Positions 10,575-19,978 of a stretch of DNA of 27,741 nt are shown piece after piece (position 1 is the stretch's first letter; each line of letters begins with the position of its first letter). Made by a program: the position numbers and the translations under genes. This DNA comes from Pelargonium cotyledonis (Eukaryota > Streptophyta > Magnoliopsida > Geraniales > Geraniaceae), in contig JAYMTA010000500.1 of NCBI GenBank assembly GCA_036897625.1, forward strand, positions 1-27,741, in the 5' to 3' direction. The notes below the pieces were generated by a model that worked only from the letters and a program-made list of their open reading frames with translations, was not told the origin of the DNA and made no database searches.

Positions 10575-10921
10575 TGTTAAGTAAATTTAATATTTACTTA
10601 ATTCCAAATTGTGTATTTGGATATCATTAGGTTACTTTTAGTTATTGTCTTGAAAAGGCATGAAGGTAGTTTTTGGTGGTTGTTGTCTTGAAAACTACCT
10701 TGTACTAAACTTATAAATAAGGCTCCTAGTCTTCATTTCTGTGTAATTTTTCTCTTTTACAGAATGTTCTATCACACTTTCATCATGTAGAGAGTTTTGT
10801 TGGCTTGTTGTATCCTAGGGTGAATTAACACTCTAAAGATAGTGTTGTAAACAAGCCTCAAGCCTATTTATATGTTACTTTAATAATATTTCTGTCTTAT
10901 TGTATCTTTATATTACTAACA
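10575..10921 (+). repeat. 3' LTR of the inner copia
   Basis: Spans TGTTAAG to CTAACA, 347 bp, matching 5815-6166. It preserves the perfect TGTTA/TAACA ends that the 5' copy has lost at its start (TGATA). Shorter than the 5' LTR through a 3-bp and a 2-bp gap. Confidence 0.9.
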
Positions 10922-12053
10922 AAAAACTTTTGGTTGCCTATGTTATCTATGGTTAAAATCTTATGCATCACATAAGTTGGAACCTCGTTCACGCCCGTGT
11001 GTCTGCCTTGGTTTTTCCCTAACATATCATAGCCACCAATGTTTTGATCCATAGACTTCCAAAATATTTCTCTCATGGGATGATAAATTTTTTGTAAACA
11101 ATTTTCCTTTTCAAAAAATGTTTTCCTCGATCAAAAACAAATATTCCAATATCTCATGGGACACTATAGAACTTCAAACTCATTTAAATTCTGTAATATC
11201 TCTTCAACTCAAATATCTACCGATATACCAGAACACATTCCAATCCATGTTTCAAATTCAAATTCAAACATTTTTCCTTCGTCATAAGATCACACTCAAT
11301 CCAGCTATTGAGACGTCATTACACCTCCGCAACCAAGGGACTCTCTACAATTAAGTACTTCTCCTAATCAATCATCTGTCTCACAAATGAATCCTATCCA
11401 ACAACCAACTTCACATATATTTCACCAACTACTCCAATATCACCGTAGAAATAAGACCAAAAATCTCAACCCAACTCCACCACCCTTAACTCACAAACAC
11501 TCCGTCCATAACTTCAACCTCATCCCTCCACATTAACCACCAATTGAGTCAATACCTCAACTCCCACAAGCACAAGTTAATCCACCTGCCAGTCGGCCAA
11601 CCACCCGTTCTCAAAAAAACATCCACAAACCAAAACAACCTTTCAATTATGTAGCCCAATCCCTTCCATCCATTACTCCCTCCACATACACTTAAGCTAA
11701 AAAATATTCCCAATGGCAAGCAGCAATATTGCAATCGAAATTTGATGCCTTATTGAGAAACAAGACATGGGAATTGTTTCCATATGATCCCGCTAAGAAT
11801 CTCATTGACAACAAATGGCTCTTTCGAATAAAGCATAAACCCGATGGCTATATAAACCTGTACAAAGCTAGACTTGTGGCAAAGGGGTTCACACAATGTT
11901 CAGGTATTGACTACCATTTTACATTCAGTCTAGTTATTAAACCCAAACGGTTCGTCTTGTTTTATCTCTGGTAGTTCACAATTATTTGCAAGTTTATCAG
12001 CTTGATGTAAACAATGCGTTCCTACACACGGACGCTTTGAAGAAGAGGTCTAT

Positions 12054-12135
12054 ATGAGACAACCTACCAGTTTTCTTGATCCTGAAATGCCTACATGAGA
12101 CAATCTGTCAGGTTTGTTCATCCTGAAATGCCTAC
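12054..12135 (+). repeat. 41-bp tandem duplication inside the outer copia RT
   Basis: Copies at 12054-12094 and 12095-12135 both begin ATGAGACAA and end CCTGAAATGCCTAC, with about half a dozen differences between. Since 41 is not a multiple of three, the duplication shifts the RT frame; the downstream frame resumes from the second copy. The divergence suggests the duplication is old. Confidence 0.85.
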
Positions 12136-13235
12136 CCATGTATGTCGCCTTATTAAGAAAGCTATTTACAGAATTAAACAAGCTACAAGAGCATGGTACA
12201 ATGAGTTTCAACAATTTTTTACAGCTTTTGGCTTTCGAAAGTCACATTCAGATGCCTCTCTTTTCATTCTACATCATCTCGGTATGATTGTTTATGTTCT
12301 TGTCTATGTTGACGATATCATAATCACTGAAAACAACTTTGAGAAAATACAGCAGGTTCTTCAAGCCATGTCCCAACGTTTTCAATTAAAGAACCTGGAC
12401 CACTTTCTTATTTTCTTAGTGTTGAGGACTTGAGGTGCTTCCTTGTTATGATGGTTTATGCTCTCACAAACTAAGTATGTTTCTGACCTCCTTCGTGAGA
12501 CTAACATGCATGAGAGCAAATGCATTTCTACTCCTATGAACAACACTTCATACCTCCTAACTCGAGATGGCTCACCACCGGCTAATGAAAAATTGTATCG
12601 CCAAATTGTTGGCAAATTACAATATCTATCTTTCACAAGACCGGATATCAACCTGACGGTAAATAAGTTGTCTCAGTTTATACATGCTCCCACAACTGTT
12701 CATTGGCAAGAAGTTAAGCGGCTTCTCAGGTACTTGAAACAAACCATGACTTATGGTCTCAAACTTGGGCGCAACTCCGACATCGAATTCAAGATTTACA
12801 GCGATGCAGATTGGGCAGGGATCAAAATGATAGAACCTCAACCACCAGCTACATTTCACAATCCAATCAGTTGGTCTTCAAAAAAACAACAAATTGTTGC
12901 TCGTTCATCAACCGAGGCTGAATATAGAGTTGTACCAAGCGTTGTTAGTGAGACAAATTGGGTGATGAATCTTCTCAAAGAGCTCCACGTTCCATTATCC
13001 ATACTTTCGACTGTTTATTGTGATAATGTGGGTGCAACCTACTTATGCCACAACCCAGTTTTCCATAGGCGCATGAAGCATATTGCTATTGATTTTCACT
13101 TCGTCCGCGATTAAGTTCAGAAAAAAGGAAATTCAAGTCTCCCATATCCATGCTGCTGACCAAGTTGCTGACACTTTCACAAAAGCTCTCCGAAGAATAA
13201 CTTTTCAGCTAGGCCTTGTGGACACAATCCCTAAC

Positions 13236-13244
13236 TTGAGGGGG
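13236..13244 (+). other. Polypurine tract of the outer copia
   Basis: TTGAGGGGG is the usual form of the polypurine tract in this copia group, overlapping the pol C-terminal codons. It lies five bases before the right arm start TGAAGATAC at 13250, supporting the idea that the right arm is the true 3' LTR in sense orientation. Confidence 0.7.
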
Positions 13245-13249
13245 CCTAT

Positions 13250-13419
13250 TGAAGATACACAAGAGACCAGGTCCTAAGCTGACAGCTAACATTCTAATTG
13301 TTGTTGTAGTTTGTTATCATCTTCTGTTCTGTTACTAGTTCTGATTTCCTTTTTCATAACACTTGTATTTATACTCATAATCAGATACAATTAAAGTCAT
13401 CTTTGCTGTCAAACCTTGC
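13250..13419 (+). repeat. Right terminal arm: short sense 3' LTR of the outer copia
   Basis: Starts TGAAGATACAC after the polypurine tract, carries a TATA-like TATTTATA block near 13367-13375, and loses similarity to the left arm after AAACCTTGC at 13419. It is the reverse complement of 2792-2971. At about 170 bp it would be a small LTR. Its distal boundary is inferred from where the two arms stop matching. Confidence 0.7.
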
Positions 13420-13730
13420 TTCTATACTAATACTGCATCACACAAAGAAGACTCTTCTTGGTAACAGGACATGAAGAACATGGTTTGGTTGCTTTCTCTA
13501 AATAATCAGTTCAGGTTGGTCAATGAATGTACTGTGAGTTGCTAACATGAATTGGAAATAAATATCTCATTTCTTTCATATCTTCATGTAAAAATGAACT
13601 GCTAATTTGCAATTACTATTGTACAGTATTGCTAATTTGTACTTGTTTACATGAAAGATCAATCTAATTCTGTAAAAAATATACTATGACCAACAACAAA
13701 ATCTGGTCATAGCCTGCAGCTCCCCAGCCA
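13420..13730. other. Spacer between copia complex and CDC20 stop; probably CDC20 3' UTR
   Basis: About 310 bp of AT-rich DNA with no gene. Because CDC20 reads leftward and stops at 13731, part of this must be its 3' UTR. A TTTATT pattern on the minus strand (near 13556-13566) could serve as a polyadenylation signal, but I cannot single one out. No continuation of the gypsy gag from the left side is seen. Confidence 0.4.
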
Positions 13731-16551
13731 TCATCTTATGAGGGATGTCTTAAGAGACAACAGACCATCCAGGTCTGAGACCTTTGAATTGTCAGTTCGA
13801 GGTGGTCCAAATATATTCCAAAACCGAAGAGTCTCATCTGCACCAGCTGATGCAACAGTTAACCCATCTGGGCTCTGCAACAAAATATATAACAAGTTTT
13901 TAGGTCTCCGATCATTCAATTGGTTTTGAGCTTTAGTTCTCTGATGGTCATACCTGGGAGAGCTGGAGGATTCTGGATTTATTGTGTGCCTCCAATTCTC
14001 CAACTTTAGTCATGGAAGGATACTTCCACAAGTATAGCCTGTTTGAATGATGATTCATGCTGAAGCCATGACCACTTAATATCTCCTTATGATGCCTATT
14101 CCACTCCAATCCACATACCTGCGAATGCAAAAAAAAACACTCAAGTTTCTGTAACTATTTAGGTTATAGCAACTTCTATTGCTTAATCCCACAAAACCTT
14201 TTATTTGAATAACATGTTTTATATGAGATATTGAAATTCAAATGTAATGCTCTATATTCTTGCACTTGCCTGTGCTTTAGTGTCTATGCTGTGAATGAGT
14301 GTTCCCTTTTGAATACTCCATATCTTGACAAATCCATCTTTTGTGCCACCTCCAGAGGCAAGTACATTAGATTGATATGGGCACCAAGCGAGGGCCTTGA
14401 CTGCAGCACAATGTTCGTCGAACTGATACAAATAATTGGATGTGTTCATCTTGGAAGCTTCCCATATATATACGAGATTATCGTTGCCACCACTTGCCAA
14501 AATTTTGCCTGTGTTTGACCATTTCAAGCCACATACGCCTCCGGCATGTGCTTGTATTCGCATAGTCGAATTGTTTCTTGCTCGAACTGAATGCATTCAA
14601 AAGAGTAACAACTAAATTAGCATATTTTGGTCATAAGTTGAACTCTTACGAAATGAAAGCTACAGGTAAGACAAAACTGAGATACCATCGTGAGTAATAA
14701 TGGATTTGTCTTCACTTCCTGATGCTAGAATGCGACCATTCCATGCCATTGTTCCTATCCGTTTTGTATGGCCCTGTAGGCTTCTTACCTGTGCACAAAA
14801 TGTACATATAATAGTTTCAGTGCCATATGTTCCAATTTTACAATAACTGGATCTTCTAAGTCTAGAAAACGCTATGTAAGTGTGAGCAATAAAAGATTAC
14901 AAGTTTGGAAGTCTCGGGGTCCCAGAGCTGAACATCAGAAGACATAAAACCAACTGCAACCAATCTGGCATCCTCAGACCAGACTACACTCGTAGGATAA
15001 TCATTCTCATCGTCAACATGAAACAGGTTTTGTACATTTCTGGTATCTGCATTCCAGAGGTAAAAATCTGACCCCAAAGCAACAGCAAGGACATTGTTTT
15101 TTCCCCAGTCCATAATGTTCAAGTAGTAGTCATTTTTAATACTCGGTGCATCCAGAATACTAGCCGGTGCCTGAACAAAGCCCAAATGAAGTTAGAGGAG
15201 GAGTGGGCAAGTATAAAATTCAAGATTCTTTAAGAATATTTCCAAATTTTACAACCTAAACCAAGAAACACCCAACACAAGGAGGATACAATTGTTCATT
15301 TCACGAGTCATTATTAGATCCATCTAAATCTAATACACTGTCCTCAACGTTCATTTAACATAATCTAAACAATGAGTCTGGAAAAAAACAAATGCTTTAG
15401 AACTTCAGCTTTGACATCACATTCCGAAAACATGAAGCACAGCATCATAATGATCAGAACAATACATGAGCTGCTAATCCATAAACCTGTTAGATTGATA
15501 CATAGCATAAAAATATGGCAGTGACTGATAAATGTGTAATTCTAAATACGAACATAATTGTTCAGGCTGCTACTAGCACATTCACAGTTCAAGCTGTACA
15601 AGTTCCTATATTCCTATAATGAAATAACAAATTTCAAGCCTGCAATGTGAGATATAAGACTAGCATTGGAATTGGGTACCTTTGGCATACGCCTAAACTG
15701 ATATTGGCTGATAGGGTTATTGATTGCCTCCGCTTCATCCCTTAGCATCTCATCAATTAGACAAACTGACTTCCTACTGGATTTTGGGCTTCCTCTGAAA
15801 ACCATCATCCGAAACGGTCTCCCTTCTGAATCCAAAGTTAAACTCTGGGCCACTTTCTGTCTGTATAGTTCCTGCCACCAACAAACAGTGTCCAATTCCC
15901 GTTTAACTATGTCCATGCTAGTGCTTATAACTAAGAAACCTAAACCACTAAATCCAAACCTAAAACACTACATGGCACAGTCAACTTGTGCAAAACCAAG
16001 AACACCATTTCGACAAATTCATCCAAAGACAAAGGATCAAAGAATCCAGGTACTGGTCAGTGAAGTAGACAAGACAATGAAACTCTATGAACCTAATGAA
16101 ACCCATTTATGAAGCATAAAAGAAACCCAGAAATCCCAATTCATTAAACAGAAAAGAAGCAATGTACACCAGCAAATACACAAACAGATCAAAACAAAAC
16201 AAAACCCATATCTTAAAAACGCATGAACAGTCAAAAGAAAAAAAGAGTGTAAGCATACATTGAAGTTGGAATTGCAAATTTGCTTTGTCTTGTTCGTCAA
16301 CAAACTGTGGGCTTGATCAAGATCCATCAAACTCCTATTGGGTATAAACCGATCTCCCTTCACGAACCCAGAAACCAAAAATGATTATAAACATAAATCG
16401 CAAAGTGGGTTAAGAAAAAGAACAAAAATGGCTAGGTCTTGATGAGAAGTAAAAAACAAAAAATTGGGGTTTTGGTTACCGGAAAGTCGTATTCGGTGGG
16501 GCTGTGGCAGAGGCGAGTGGGAGAGTACCAGTCTGATTCGAGCCTCCACAT
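13731..16551 (-). CDS. CDC20: CDC20, WD40 activator of the anaphase-promoting complex (8 exons, 453 aa)
   Basis: Activates the APC/C ubiquitin ligase in mitosis and recruits cyclin-type substrates. Exons on the minus strand: 16551-16480, 16357-16259, 15871-15680, 15170-14901, 14788-14686, 14586-14270, 14118-13954 and 13874-13731. Joined, they give 453 codons without a stop, the usual plant length. The C-box (DRFIPNR, residues 26-32) binds the APC/C. RRMP marks the end of the N-terminal part, near residue 121. A seven-bladed WD40 propeller follows, with repeat cores such as LYLW, IIDWGK-like, [30 protein letters not shown] and DETLRFWN. The protein ends in Ile-Arg, the tail that docks on the APC3 subunit. 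All introns are GT-AG except the sixth (14269-14119), which begins GC. No damage is seen. CDC20 rather than CCS52/FZR is favoured by the [12 protein letters not shown] and SLKTS blocks. The start codon is the only in-frame ATG of exon 1. Confidence 0.95.
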
Positions 16552-16700
16552 GATAGAGAGATTGAAGAAGAAGAAAAAAACAGAAAAGATTGAATTGAAT
16601 CTGGAGGGTCTCTGTCTGGCTCTTCTTCTCTGTCAGAGTAACGGTATCTCCCGCTCAAAAATCTTTGGTGGCGCTTTTGGCGAAACGCTGTTTATACAGC
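16552..16700 (-). promoter_or_regulatory. Probable CDC20 promoter and 5' UTR
   Basis: Reading leftward, TATAAA lies at 16696-16691, inside a perfect 6-bp inverted repeat (CGCTGT/ACAGCG, 16686-16701). This is about 140 bp before the start codon, giving a plausible 5' UTR near 110 nt. The plus strand carries AACGG at 16640-16644, the core of the MSA element bound by three-repeat MYB factors in G2/M genes. TTTTGGCGAAA at 16675-16685 resembles an E2F site but misses the strict consensus by one base. All are motif matches only. Confidence 0.4.
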
Positions 16701-17477
16701 GCTTATATTATAAATAAATTTAAGTTTGAAATTAAGAGCTTGTTTGGTAATACTGTACAAAAACTAAAATCAGCTTCTAAGTAGAAGCAAACAAAGTCCA
16801 TGTATATGCTTTAAAGGAAAAGCAAACAACTAACCATTTATATCTAAATGTTAATTTTTTACCAAAAACAAAAACAAAATGTCAACATAGCCAAAAAAAA
16901 ATGTCAACGTTTATTAGAAAAAAAAAACTTAGGGTTTATTTTGTTATGGAGTATCTCCTCTTGTTTACCTGCACAATTTTTTATTTGAAAAACAGGAAAC
17001 CAAAAAAGGAAAAACTGTTTTCCAGTTTTGCAAAATAACATGAAAATGAAAATTGTTTTTTTGAGTTTTCCGGATGGAAATTTCATTTTTCAATAACTCA
17101 TTTTCACTTACAAAGTAAGTTGAGCTAAACGGTTTAAACGCTTCGAATTCATTTGAAGTCTCAAATTCGAGTCACTCTGCCAACAATATGTGGTGGGATT
17201 TATGAATTAATAAGAGAGAACTATCACAGTTGTGTAACTCAAATGTCATTACTACTTTTTATATCTTGCAAAGTATCTATTATGTATAAATGATTTTATT
17301 TACCAATTTAAAATTATTTCAACTTTACACAATTCTAATTTAAATTCGAAATTAAAAAAAAAAGCAAGGAAAATGTTACAAATAAACATGTTTTCTAAAT
17401 TCTTTAAGTTTTCCAAAGAGAATAGAAAACTGAAAATGAAAATTGTTTTTTTACAACTAAACAATGCCTACAAAACT
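16701..17477. other. AT-rich intergenic DNA, repeat fragments, no gene
   Basis: No open frame of note. The phrase GAAAATGAAAATTGTTTTTTT occurs near 17042 and again near 17434, each next to GTTTTCC-rich text, so the 450 bp between may be a decayed insertion with related ends. I could not set boundaries. A pair CTTCTAAGTAGAAG at about 16776 is a short perfect palindrome. Confidence 0.35.
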
Positions 17478-17747
17478 CAATTTGGTCCCTGAACTTTCGT
17501 GTTTTGACCTAATTTAGTTCATGATTTTTTTTTTTACTGAAAATAGTCTCTGAACTTTTAATATTGTCCCAATTTGGTCACTGAACTTTTCATATTAGTT
17601 GTAAAGGCAATGACCATTTTGGATCAACACTTGAAAGTTCACGAACTATTTTGGGTCAATATTTACAAAACATAGATCATTTGGGTCAGTTAAAAGTTCA
17701 GATACTAAACTGGATAGAAACACAAAAGTTTAGGGACTATTTTGATT
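17478..17747. mobile_element. MITE-like foldback element, about 270 bp
   Basis: The left end (17478-17517, TTTGGTCCCTGAACTTTCGTG onward) pairs with the reverse complement of the right end (17704-17747, with CACAAAAGTTTAGGGACTA). About three quarters of 37 positions match. The interior repeats the same theme (CTGAACTTTT, GGTCACTGAAC, and the inverse AAGTTCACGAACTATTTTGGG), so the whole piece can fold back. No coding capacity. Such TTTGGTCCCT-type repeats are common non-autonomous elements in plants; I cannot assign a superfamily. Confidence 0.6.
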
Positions 17748-18300
17748 TTTAAAAAAATTAGGTCATGAGGAGTGGCACATCAAAACCGGCTTTAACCGAT
17801 AATGTGTGTTTAATTCAAAAAAAAAATAGAGCATTTCAAAAGCTCAAATCATGTTATACCCTAATTAGAGGCTTAAATCAAATAAAATATCAGTTTAGAA
17901 GAGAAAAAATCATTTAACCCAAATTTTATTAACAGTGGAATAGAAGGATCAAATACTAGTTAGTATTATTTGTGTATTATATATAAGAGGTACCAAGAGC
18001 ACCAGGTCACAAACAAATAATGTGAATTTTGGTGCTCCAATGATTTGAATTATTTCTCAAATCGAAGGGTAGTAGCTTGCTTTTGAGTTAGTTTATGTAA
18101 GCACTCACAAGGGCATGAAATTGGTATGAAGTATGTGAAAATGTAGCAATCATTGTATTAGTCTCTTCCATAGACAATGTATACAAAAAGGTCATGAGGA
18201 GACTTGTGGGGTGTTGGATTTATTGAGAAGAAAAACCAGGCATGACCAAGTGGTACCAAGAGCACCTTGTCACAACAACACATTATATACCCAAAAATAA
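17748..18300 (+). repeat. Peroxidase upstream region with direct repeats
   Basis: GGTACCAAGAGCACC is present at 17989-18003 and again at 18252-18266, each within a match of about 34 bp (17988-18021 and 18251-18284). The 13-mer AGGTCATGAGGAG occurs at 17760 and 18189. The first 34-bp copy is preceded by TATATAAG, while the second is followed by the TATA box used below. The pattern suggests an old local duplication of promoter-proximal DNA. No gene is seen. Confidence 0.55.
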
Positions 18301-18303
18301 ACA

Positions 18304-18310
18304 TATAAAA
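18304..18310 (+). promoter_or_regulatory. TATA box of the peroxidase gene
   Basis: TATAAAA lies 114 bp before the start codon at 18424. A start of transcription about 30 bp downstream would leave a 5' UTR of roughly 85-90 nt containing two upstream ATGs (18393 and 18401). Confidence 0.5.
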
Positions 18311-18423
18311 AGACACAAGACTTCATGCCATAGCAACCAATGTATTTTGTAATGCTCCATTTCAGCTCAAAACTTTGGTAGAGACACTGGAGATGCCCCA
18401 ATGTTGCAGAGACCCCAAAGAAG

Positions 18424-19653
<1,230 letters not shown>

Positions 19654-19978
19654 TTCATTGCCTGTGTATCAGCTCAAATGAGTAGCTTATTGAAAATTTT
19701 ATCATAAAACAGATGTAAAAAAACAAAATACTAAATCGCAATGATACAACACATTTTATACTAACTCACAAAATCAACAGCTAGAAGTGATAGCTACTCC
19801 CGGTTGCAAAATCCACCTCGCAAGACACTAATAAAACTATTTTAAGGCAGGGTCTATGTTGCATGAAATTCAAAGGCGAAAAAACAATGTTATAACCACA
19901 TATTAAGAATTTTATAGATCAACAGAGCTAAAGTTCTCGACAAAACCAGACTAGTATAACTCTTCTCCTTCAAGGCAA
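19654..19978. other. Convergent spacer between peroxidase and TOC34
   Basis: 325 bp that must hold the 3' UTRs of both genes, which point toward each other. CACTAATAAAACT, with AATAAA near 19830-19835 on the plus strand, is a candidate poly(A) signal for the peroxidase, 180 bp after its stop. If so, the peroxidase 3' UTR comes within about 150 bp of the TOC34 stop and the two transcripts may overlap. No gene. Confidence 0.4.

Larger units (their letters stand above)
5815..10921 (+). mobile_element. Inner Ty1/copia retrotransposon with both LTRs, nested in the outer copia
   Basis: A full-length 5.1-kb element with LTRs of about 350 bp, internal gag-protease-integrase-RT-RNase H in copia order, and a polypurine tract before the 3' LTR. 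Both LTRs end in CTAACA; the 5' LTR starts TGATAAG and the 3' LTR TGTTAAG. The flanks are A-rich (AAAA left, AAAAA right), fitting a 4-5 bp target duplication. The outer integrase frame reads on in step only if four A's are counted as duplicated. All coding parts carry stops or frameshifts, so it is non-autonomous now. The gag and zinc-knuckle style suggests the Ivana/Oryco side of copia, which I hold loosely. Confidence 0.92.
10922..13276 (+). pseudogene. Outer Ty1/copia pol, 3' half (end of integrase, RT, RNase H), decayed
   Basis: The integrase end resumes here and carries on to about 11350. A low-complexity linker follows to 11640. The RT starts near 11700 (frame 11729-11974: KTWELFPYD, KWLFRI, KARLVAKGF). 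It then breaks, including at a 41-bp tandem duplication at 12054-12135. The frame 12095-12433 has the catalytic YVDD at 12305-12316, and the frame 12458-13114 has RPDINLTV and the RNase H motifs YSDADWAG, SSKKQ and STEAEYR. The pol tail is in the frame 13083-13277. A deletion with frameshift removed the part of RNase H after DADWAG. The polypurine tract TTGAGGGGG lies at 13236-13244. Confidence 0.85.

Noticed and set aside
5815..10921. An active autonomous copia element
   Set aside because: Stops in gag, a frameshift in RT, a broken integrase and RNase H, and a missing primer-binding site.
16439..16717. Overlapping frames on both strands over the first CDC20 exon
   Set aside because: The 24-codon exon 16551-16480 joins exactly to the C-box exon, while these frames match nothing known and cross the promoter.
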